Assembly: GCA_029215795.1 (NCBI GenBank)
Contig: JARDYH010000002.1
Coordinates: 47,228,001-47,292,000 of the forward strand
DNA length: 64,000 bases
Origin: Anniella stebbinsi
Lineage: Eukaryota > Chordata > Lepidosauria > Squamata > Anniellidae
Reading direction: 5' to 3'
Shown here in pieces: positions 56,166-64,000 of the stretch. Position 1 is the stretch's first letter; the number at the start of each line of letters is the position of its first letter. Both the position numbers and the translations under genes were made by a program. The notes under the pieces were generated by a model. That model had not been told where the DNA came from. It was given only the letters and a program-made list of their open reading frames with translations, and ran no database searches.

Positions 56166-56577
56166 GTGGACGGAGGAAGTAAATGAAAAGACAAGACACG
56201 TGAAATGGGTTTAAACAAGGGCCACATTTATTGAAAGATCTGCAAAGGGGGTCCTAAGGGGCATCCAGTATAGGCCTATCCACAGGCCCCTCTTTTCCCC
56301 ATTTCGGGCGAGCCATTCTAGCCCGTGAATAGGCACAATAACTCCGCCTCTCCACATGCTGCCCCTTTCGGGGAGGGAGACCTTCCTGTGTCGCCTCCCC
56401 CCAGGCTGCATGGCTCTGGGTAGGTGAGAAGGGTTGGTCTCAAAGGTAACCCTTATCTCTCAAGCCAGGCCGCGGGGCTCAAAGCTGGGAGCCTCGGGAA
56501 TTACCAGTCACCAGAACAGTGCCTGTGAATGCTCACTAATTATCCATACCTCTCTGGAGGCCCCTTCCTATCCACCA
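56166..56577 (-). repeat. Split direct repeat B1
   Basis: A 412-bp copy of B2. It carries an extra ACTCCGCCTCTCC segment at about 56340-56355 that B2 lacks. Confidence 0.8.
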
Positions 56578-56678
56578 CTGGGAGCATCAAGCCACTCGCT
56601 TAGTCGCTCACACTCCATCTAGAGACTATTGCTTCCCGTAGGCCCCTCTGCAGATCATGCAAAAATAAAGTACTTGCC

Positions 56679-57387
56679 TCATTGCGAGTCCGACAAATGG
56701 ACCCCATCTTGCCTATACAGCTCCCTCCGGAAAAGTGATACTCTTTTTAAGGGATTTCTCAAAGCCCGATGAACACTATCCATGCGCCCATCAAACGTGG
56801 GTAGGATGAAAGACCAAATCATCAATACGCCAGGCCACCGCTGCCTGATCAACTGACAGTTGGCAATCGCTTGGAGAATGAGGGCCCCGCCCTTCCATAA
56901 TCTTAGATCAGTAACTCCCAGGTGTATAAGCAGTACCTGGGGCACAACACAAGCCCCTTGTTGTTGAAACAATGTGGACAATTGCTTGGAGAATGAGGAC
57001 CTTGCCCTTCCATAATCTTAGATCAGTACCTCCCAGGTGTATAAGCAGCACCTGGGGCACAACGCAAGCCATCTGTTGTTGAAACAATGTGGGCAGGAGG
57101 CACTCCCTCCGCATTTCATATCTGCCCAACCACATAATGTTGGCATGTCGACTCATCTCCAGCTGGGATCGAATACTAAAATCTCCATGCTCCGACAGAT
57201 CCTTGAAAATTTCAATCTTAACTTTCTTATGGGCTTTCTCCATAGCCCTATGATCTCTGCCCTCATGCCAATTGACTATGGCAAAACACATGACCTTATA
57301 ATCAGAACGCCAGGCCAAAGCTGCCGAATTGTATGGAAATTGGCGATCACAATTTTTGGGGGGGCCGCTGCCCTCTTCCCAGCTCAC
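56679..57387 (-). pseudogene. SGNH-hydrolase-like ORF of the Ngaro-like element, broken by a tandem duplication
   Basis: Frame 57387-56908 includes SRHANIMWLGRYEMRRECLLP, VVPQVLLIHLGGTDLRLWKG and a start of ILQAI. Frame 56981-56679 repeats VVPQVLLIHLGVTDLRLWKG and goes on with RQRWPGVLMIWSFILP, LKRVSLFRRELY and RQDGVHLSD. HLGxxD corresponds to block III (usually G-x-N-D; here the Asn position is Thr in both copies) and DGVHLS to the block V Asp-His. A 115-bp tandem duplication (about 56867-57096) repeats the block III region and shifts the frame. The protein's role in such elements is not established. Confidence 0.6.
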
Positions 57388-59525
57388 TCTGGGAATCTGG
57401 CAAGACTAAGTACTTGCCTCATTGCGAGTACATGCACCAGTTCATGCCTTCCTTAGAATCAAGCATGACTGCATTGCCATTCTGGAGCGCTGCCCAAATG
57501 GGTACCTGCTCTCTTCCCAGCTCACTCTGGTAATCTGGCAATACCAAGTACTCCCCATCCCCGGCCAAGGCTGGAAGTATCTTGAAAAACTGCAAAGACT
57601 GTAACTCCCTGGCTTCTCTTTCAGCCTTTCACATTGTTCCACACATCATGTAGGACTACCCTTATGGGGTGGGCAATAAAAAATGCCTCGGTGGGACCAT
57701 GCAGACTGCTGGCTCACACATTACCTGCTGTAACTGTCCCGCCACTGTACTGTGGCATGACAGCTAATTCACATCTGTGAATCAAAGACTCATGTGAAGG
57801 TTGTGCTTCTTCAGTGATCTGTGAAGACAAGAGCTATTCAAACTTTCAAGGTTGGGTGGGCGTATGCAGTAATAGTTTTGTAATACCTTCTGCAAACAGC
57901 TTGCACTCTGTTCTGTGCAAAGCTGGACATTGTGGCCATAGGGCAGCCCTGCCAGGCAAATTTTAAATTGCCCGAAGGTGTTTAGTTACACCCCCTTTGC
58001 CAGCATAAGGGGGGGGGGGCATCCAAATGTCCTACTAAGGACAGAAAGATTCCAGTACTGTTTAACCGGATAAGATTTAGCGCCCAGAGGCAATTCACAC
58101 TCACGAGGCCTTGCCTTGTTGGCCAGTCTTAATTACTGAAGCATAATAAAGACTGCATCCTTGGGCAACACAACTTCTTGAACCAGAAAGGGGCCGGCAA
58201 AAGCACTCCAACGCACACAGAAATGGTGATAAGGCTGTGACATAGCACAAGGAAAGTTTGTGCAGACAATTGCATTGGGGTGGGGGTGGCTGCCTGACAT
58301 CAAATTGCTGGAGATTCAGGGCTGCTGCTCAGCTAGATGCCATTAATCTGGAGTTCCACTGAATCATGTACACTCTTATTTTAAGATGAAAGTCTCAGGC
58401 TGCCAGGGATAACTTGGGCAGAAAAGCCTCACTTGAGACCACCCCCTAACAGACACCTTCAGTTCTAAGCCAGAGCTGCCCACTTACCAGGATCCTTCTG
58501 GTAAAAGCCTCTGCAGTGGGACTGCAGTTGATGATGTACTCACTTCTCCTGGATAAGGATCTGGGCTGCCATCTTATTGTAGGTAGATTGGCAAATTGTC
58601 TCATATGAGACGGTATTATCTAGCACCCACTAGCCCTTGATCAAAAAGGCCAGGGCAGTATCTTACTAGGGATAGTTCCAGCTGAAAGGCTACACTTGAG
58701 ACACACTAAAAAACTACAAAAGGTCAATGGGAATATGCCAGTACTGCATTAACTATCTGTCCATCTGAAGGCAAGGGATCCCTGCATGTCTAAAATTATG
58801 GGTCCCAATGTTGGTGGCAAAATATTGTATCCTGGTTTATTTGTCTGAGGCTTGCAAAACTCCCCACATGCTCCTTGCTAGTCTCTGGATATGCCTTTAC
58901 CCGTGTGTGTGTGTGTGTTTGCCAACCCTTGTATAGGGTGGTGCAACCCAGCATTAGCATGTTAACTAAGCCAGTCCTTCATATGTAATAACCTGATGTT
59001 ATGCTGCAAGCATAAATTTCATAATTTCTGGACCGTATAAAGGCGGTGTGCATAAGTCTGAACTACTACGGTTATCACAGGAGAATACTCAAGATTAGAG
59101 CATGGTTCTCCTGGAAGTGAAAGCTGCAGCTATAGGGAAAAACTCCAAAGAAAAGAGGTCCCTCTCCATCTCTGTGGAAAACTAAGACACCGAAGCTGAA
59201 TGCCCTTAGATGCATCTTGACAACTGTGCAATCTGGCCACCAACAAACTGGAACCACATACCGTTGAATGCCTGCCATGTCACAGCAGGAAGGCAGATAC
59301 TCCATCTAGCAGATGTTATTGTAGCACTAGATGTGGCCACCCTAACACTAAATTATAAACATACAACACCCCCAACACCCAGCAGGACGTGGAGTGTGAC
59401 CCTGTGTGAATATATTAAATGAAGTTTGCAATCTTCAACATTGTGCGGTCTGTTGCACGGGTTTATTGTGTCAACTCTATAATAAACTTCTAAGTAGGGA
59501 ATAAAAAGCACAGGTAAAGGTCCTA

Positions 59526-59591
59526 GAGCCCCTCTATTGAAGGCCCAAAAGGAGCCTTCAATAGAGGCTCCTTCTGGGAGAAGGAGCCTCT
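59526..59591. repeat. Overlapping alternative hairpins
   Basis: GAGCCCCTCTATTGAAGGC (59526-59544) pairs with GCCTTCAATAGAGGCTC (59554-59570). The end of that arm, AGAGGCTCCTTCT (59563-59575), pairs alternatively with AGAAGGAGCCTCT (59579-59591). The two stems exclude each other. It lies inside the Ngaro-like element and its function is unknown. Confidence 0.6.
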
Positions 59592-60445
59592 ATTACAAGA
59601 GAAATGGCCCCTTCATGATATTTAGATTGGGAATCTGAAACTAAAGAAAAGCTTGAACGGTGTAACTAAAACACACAGGTTTTGGTAACTCCTAAAAACT
59701 TTGCTATAACTTTCTCCAGGCCTTCGTCAGGGCCCGGTGGTTGTTAACCTCATTCAAATTGGACCTAGGGATAAACAGGGCTAGACAATCTAGACACTAG
59801 GCCACCATTCCTGCATTGTATGAAGGTCTTCAAGGGTTGCAATATGAGTTGTCCTTTAAGCTAAACCTAAATTGTTGCCACATTGGTGCATGAGCGCAGC
59901 CCAAGAGAGGACATTGATCAATGTGGCTAAAATAAAATGAGCAGGAGGCGTTCAAAACACAAGCCACTACTGTCCAACCCTTGTATATTTGCATATCATC
60001 TCAATCACTGCTGTTTCGTGAAATTTGATCAGAAAGCCCTCCATCTATCTCAGCAAAGGATGCTGTGTCCATATGGTCGCACACATGGATTGTTGTCCAA
60101 CCAGACATCTTGGTCCCAGGTTATAATGTTCGCTATTCTAAACTGGTTATGAACCCCAAGTGAATGGGAGGATTGGAGTCACCAGCAACCCCCTATGTGA
60201 GAGTGATTGTGTTACCCTTATTGCAGCCTTCGTGCAAGGAGAACTCCTGGAAGCTTCCACCATATCCAAGCCGGCCATGAGCCGAAAACTTCTTGGTGTG
60301 GGCCTGCCATTCCTGGACAAGTTTAGATGTTGGTGCTTGCCTTGAATAGACCATGTGGGTAGTCACCTGACCCGCTAGCAACCTCATCAACTCCTATTTA
60401 CACAGGAGTAAGGAATAAAGGAAACTGCCTGATACTGATTTCCTA

Positions 60446-60520
60446 GAATAGTAGAGTTGAAAGGGGACTGCAAGGCTATTGAGTCCAACTTCCCACTCAA
60501 TGCAAGAGCGGGTGGTGCTT
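60446..60520 (-). mobile_element. CR1 3'-end scrap inside the Ngaro-like element
   Basis: TAGAATAGTAGAGTTGAAAG, GGCTATTGAGTCCAACTTCC and CACTCAATGCAAGAG parallel the antisense CR1 3' region at 15543-15600. It marks a later insertion or rearrangement. Confidence 0.55.
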
Positions 60521-60788
60521 TCCCCTTCCCTTTAAAACCAGCAATCCCTTTCTTGGGCGGCATCCTGCTTACCCCGAGATAACCTCCCCCACCTAATTTA
60601 GCTGCTTAATCGTATGTTCCTTGAGCCCCCCCTGGAGCCACAATAGTGTATAAAAATTACACTGCGCACAGAATTATTAAGCATAGCTGACTCCAAGACA
60701 ATGGGCCTAGACTCGTAAATCTAATGGTCGCAGGTCGCTTGCTACTTATAGAAAGTTTGCGGGGAAGACCAGATGGAGAGGCAGCTGA

Positions 60789-60789
<1 letters not shown>

Positions 60790-60830
<41 letters not shown>
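60790..60830. repeat. (TA)n microsatellite
   Basis: About 20 TA units inside the Ngaro-like element. Confidence 0.95.
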
Positions 60831-60833
<3 letters not shown>

Positions 60834-61412
60834 GTGCCAGATAGTCCTCTGAATTTAGGAAGGGGGGCTTAACTAAAACCTAATTAAGTAATTACTCATG
60901 AGTAAATGCACTGAGGCGGGGAGCGCAGGCCCCACCCCCAACTACCTCTCCCTTATGCAGCTGGAGTTGGTGAAACAGCAGACTGCGAGAGGCAAAATAC
61001 GCCAGCCCCAGGGGCTGGAATCGTTCCCTGCAGGCCCCTGCAGTCACGGGGAGCATAGCCAATCCCCCTCCCAAACTCAGGAGAGAGGCGCTAGGCCCCT
61101 GGCCCACACCTCAGCTGCAAATCCAGGCGCTGGGCTGAATGTCTCCTGCCCGCCCCACAAGCAGAAGGTGAGGAGGCTGCACCTGTTACAGCAATGGGCG
61201 AAAAGGACGCTCCGCCCTGGCTGCTGGTGTACCAGCCGATCCCAAACCTGCGGCCTAAAAGGCTGAGAATTAAGCTCTCTCGGCGCCGCTCACTCCCTTG
61301 GTGCCACTTTCATGGACAGGAAGATGGCTACTCGAAGGTAGGCTAAAAGCCAACGCCTCTCCTTGCTGCGCGGGAGGGCTGTGGAATGCAAGGGGTTTAT
61401 CCCTTTCCGCAG

Positions 61413-61587
61413 CCTCGTGGAGGAAGGGGAGGATGGCTCTCTCTTACATAGCCCTCAACCTCTCCCCTTCCAGTGGCACCAGAATTCCTGCTCTCCAATC
61501 AGGAGTGGGCACGTCTCCTCTCTTCCCCTCCCCAGCCACAAAAGCCTCCCCGCCCCCAGGCCGTTAGCCAGGTGCGGCTGAATGGCA
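61413..61587 (-). repeat. Split repeat A1 (5' end of the Ngaro-like element)
   Basis: 175 bases closely matching 55983-56162, ending GCGGCTGAATGGCA. It carries a CTCTTACATAGCCC variant of CTCTACATAGCCC and CAGCCACAAAAGCCTCC versus TGGCCACAAAAGCCTCT. Confidence 0.8.
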
Positions 61588-61626
61588 CTTTGAACAACTA
61601 ACTTGAGCACCAGTCTTTTACTTATG

Positions 61627-61628
<2 letters not shown>

Positions 61629-61665
<37 letters not shown>
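61629..61665. repeat. (CT)n microsatellite
   Basis: About 18 CT units just beyond the A1 end. Confidence 0.95.
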
Positions 61666-61668
<3 letters not shown>

Positions 61669-61898
61669 CCACTCACTCCTCAAATTGTCTCTAATTCTCT
61701 CTTCTAACTGATTTTTTTCAAGTTACTGTCCCCACCTGTCACTCACCCTAACTCCTCCCACCGTTCAATCGCACTCCCTTGCTGTCAATTGTTCTTTTAT
61801 CTGTGCTTCTGTTACAAAGGGCAATGGTTTATTATGGAATGAGTTATTGTAGGAAAATGCCTGCCTTGTTATATGCAGGTACACAGAGTACCACTAAT

Positions 61899-63035
61899 TA
61901 GGGCGTGCACGAAACACCCAATTCACTTCGGATCCTGATTTGTCATGTCCGAATTGGGCCCGATTCGCTTTGGGTCAATTTGGACCTCCCTGATTTGCTT
62001 TGGATCCAAATCCGAAGTGAGATTCAGATCTCCAAATCAAGATTTGGATGACTCATTTTCCCCAAAGACTCGCATTGGGAGAAATAAACACCTATAACTT
62101 TTTCATTTTTAAAGATAGAAACATGAAAGTTGTGGACCTTGCAGATGGCCTGAAGCTACTCATGTGTGACAATTTTCAGAAACATAGGTGCAGGCGTTTA
62201 CTCACAATGAATTTTTAAAATTGCAATTTTCCAGGCAACACAATCCATGCAAAGTGCTATAACTTTCTCATTTTTCAAGGTACACACATTAAAGTTGGGG
62301 ACCTCACAGATGGGCTGTAGATACTCATGTGTGGCAAATTTCAGAGACAGAGGTGCAGGTGTTTACTCGCAAGGAATTTTTAAAAATGTGAGCAGCCACT
62401 CAAAGCCAACAGCCATTTGAGAAGAAGGTGTGTATTCAGAAGATCACACTATCCATTCAAGTGCAAATCTCCCCTACAGCTTTCTTTTGTGTGTTCTGAG
62501 CTTCCCATTCAGACAGAAATACGGAGTTAACGTTAAAATTTGCCACACATGAGTAGCTCCAGGTCATCTGCAAAGTGCCCAAATTTCATGTTTCTCTCTT
62601 TAAAATAAAAAAGCTATAACTGTTTCTTTCCCCCAATGCAACCCTATGGGGAAAAACACAGAAATGGCTACCACATGGGCAAAATGATCATTATTCAAAA
62701 ATCCACAGCCACAAAATGCCTGCACCTCTGTGTCTGAAATTTGCCACACATGAGTAGCTCCAAGCCATCTGCAATGTGCCCAATGTTCTTGTTTCTATCT
62801 TTAAAAATGAAAAAGTTATAGGCATTTATTTCTCCCAGTACACGTCTATGGGGAAAAACACTTAAAATGGCATCCAAATTGCCTAATTGATCCGAATGGA
62901 TTCGGACCAAACTGATTCAGTTCAGATCGATTTGTACCTCCCGTGATCTGCTCTGGATCTATTTTAGGGAGGTCCAAATCACCCTGATTTGGGATGCAGA
63001 TTTGGGATTCAGATGCGAAGCAATCCATAGCCCTA
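61899..63035. mobile_element. hAT-like foldback element with exact 8-bp target duplication
   Basis: A 1137-bp element from TAGGGCGTGCACGAA to CAATCCATAGCCCTA, flanked by CCACTAAT at 61891-61898 and 63036-63043, the 8-bp duplication of hAT transposons. The outer arms carry GATTCGG/CCGAATC-type words. Each inner arm contains two related units: GCTACTCATGTGTG-type phrases at about 62155 and 62321, and their complements CCACACATGAGTAGCTCC at about 62543 and 62743. No transposase frame is present, so it is non-autonomous. Confidence 0.75.
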
Positions 63036-63229
63036 CCACTAATGATCCCTGGCCAACCAATGCTTTCTATTTAAACCTTGCCATATGATCGGAAATCTGA
63101 AAATGTACTTCATTGTTGCTGTGTATTTAATTTGCCCTGGTTAAACATTTTTTCAGTGTATTAATCCCTTCTTCCTTTCATTTGGAAGCATTAAGGTAGT
63201 TTTAACTAAGAGTTATAGGGAAGTAACCT

Positions 63230-63625
63230 AGAAACAAAGTCCTACCTGAAAAAAATTGAAGGAACTGAGTATGGTTAGCCTTAAGGAGGGAAGGCTTGAC
63301 AGGGGATATGATAATGATTTTCAAATACCTAACGGGTTGTCATACAGAAAAAGGCCACAACATGTTCTCTATCAACCAAGACTGTAGGATCCAAAAGAAT
63401 GGGCTTAAGTTACAGGAAGGCAAATTTCACTTGAACATCAGGAAAAATGTCCTTGCAGTCAGAGCAGTCAGACAATGGAACCAATTGCCTAGGGAGGTGG
63501 AGGGCTCTCTGTCACTGGAAGTATTCAAGTACACACTGGTCAAGCAGGGATGCTTTAAACTGGATTCCCACAATGAATAGGGAGTTGGATTCAATGGCTT
63601 ACAGGCCCCAACAAACTGCATTGTA
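63230..63625 (+). pseudogene. CR1-group ORF2 C-terminal remnant
   Basis: The frame 63296-63580 reads GDMIMIFKYLTGCHTEKG, NGLKLQEGKFHLNIRKNVLA and QWNQLPREVEGSLSLEVFKY before a stop. This is the conserved C-terminus of CR1 ORF2 (LPREV...SLEVFK). The following GVGFNGLQAPTNCI-like sequence in another phase is also typical of the CR1 3' end. Upstream, KEGRL in a shifted frame shows a frameshift near 63290. Confidence 0.75.
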
Positions 63626-63633
63626 GAGTAATA

Positions 63634-64000
63634 AAGGAGCTGGCAGAAGAACTCTCAGAACCACAGTCTATTCTCTTTACAAAATCATGGAAGACAGGTG
63701 AAGTGCTGGACGATTGGAGGAGGGCTAATGTTGTCCCTATCTTCAAAAAGGGCAAACAGGAGGAACCTAAGAACTACAGACCAGTCAGTCTGACATCCAT
63801 CCCTGGGAATTGTTTGGAGCAGATTATAAAGAAGTCAATCTGTAACCACCTTGAAAACAATGCAGTGATTACTAGAAGCCAGCATGGATTTGTCAAGAAC
63901 AAATTCTGCCAGACTAATCTGATCTCATTTTTTGATCGGGTAACCTCCCTTGTGGTCTGTGGGAATGCTGTGGACATAGTATATCTTGACTTCAGCAAAG
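63634..64000 (+). CDS. CR1 reverse transcriptase, partial, open to the window edge
   Basis: An uninterrupted 122-codon frame without a start codon of its own and without stops. It contains SWKTGEVLDDWRRANVVPIF, FKKGKQEEPKNYRPVSLTSI, QIIKKSICNHLENN, SQHGFVKNKFCQTNLISF and, at the very end, VDIVYLDFSKA, whose Asp is the first catalytic Asp of the polymerase. These are RT motifs of CR1-clade LINEs in correct order. It starts just after another CR1 C-terminal fragment, so it is a separate, 5'-truncated or nested copy. The open frame suggests a fairly young insertion; the rest lies outside the window. Confidence 0.8.

Larger units (their letters stand above)
55391..61587 (-). mobile_element. Tyrosine-recombinase-type retrotransposon (Ngaro/PAT-like) with split direct repeats, degraded
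   Basis: On the minus strand the order is A1 (61587-61413), interior (61412-56578), B1 (56577-56166), A2 (56165-55792, of which 56162-55983 matches A1) and B2 (55791-55391). Both B copies end at GTGGAC on their + strand left side, and both A copies end at GAATGGCA on their + strand right side. This A1-body-B1A2B2 layout is the hallmark of Ngaro/PAT elements. An SGNH-hydrolase-like remnant lies just inside B1, as reported for vertebrate Ngaro elements. I could not identify the RT, RNase H or recombinase; the interior is broken and partly rearranged, with a CR1 scrap at 60446-60520 and (TA)n at 60790-60830. The element is inactive. Alternative: an LTR element with a nested solo LTR. Confidence 0.55.

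Noticed and set aside
55391..56577. Ordinary LTR pair around a short interior
   Set aside because: A third repeat (A1 at 61413-61587) matches sequence between the two copies, and the hydrolase lies outside the pair. The split-repeat model explains all four repeats.

Overview
The window reads as vertebrate nuclear DNA from a squamate reptile (lizard or snake) and lies in a gene-poor, intergenic or intronic stretch. The main reasons are a well-preserved Sauria-type SINE (tRNA-like head with A and B boxes, BovB-like 3' tail) near 49.96-50.20 kb, several CR1 and L2-like LINE remnants, abundant dinucleotide and (ATT)n microsatellites, and dense small DNA transposons. I found no host protein-coding exon, rRNA or functional tRNA gene that I can support. 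Nearly every recognisable open frame belongs to a transposable element.

Layout. 0-5 kb: two CpG-rich PIF/Harbinger-like MITEs, a 488-bp Harbinger-like element, a near-perfect palindrome and a hAT-like element. 6-13 kb: a palindromic MITE, a decayed hairpin element and a three-layer nest (L2-like LINE inside palindromic MITE inside antisense CR1). 15.5-17.5 kb: antisense CR1 remnant keeping ORF1 (zinc-knuckle-like, coiled-coil and SGNH-esterase parts) and the ORF2 endonuclease but lacking the reverse transcriptase. 18-25 kb: MITEs and SINE/LINE scraps, then two opposed CR1 fragments. 26.5-28.4 kb and 47.2-49.2 kb: two copies of a long-TIR element of about 2 kb. 28-45 kb: sparse old repeats, including a MITE cleanly inserted in a tRNA-derived SINE at 33.1 kb and a CpG-rich block at 39.6-40.1 kb. 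44-47 kb: two more Harbinger-like copies and a hAT-like element with octamer motifs. 49-51 kb: a four-unit tandem array, then a MITE carrying the Sauria SINE. 55.39-61.59 kb: a degraded element with A1-...-B1-A2-B2 split direct repeats and an SGNH-hydrolase-like remnant, best read as a tyrosine-recombinase (Ngaro/PAT-type) retrotransposon. 61.9-63.0 kb: a hAT-like foldback element with an exact 8-bp target duplication. 63.2-64.0 kb: two CR1 pieces, the last an uninterrupted reverse-transcriptase frame running off the edge.

There is no gene network to describe. The biology here is the layered history of transposable elements. Where insertions nest, relative ages follow: CR1, then palindromic MITE, then L2-like LINE at 11-12 kb; tRNA-SINE before Harbinger-like MITE at 33 kb; MITE before Sauria SINE at 50 kb. 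All superfamily names come from terminal motifs, target duplications and remembered family features, without database searches.
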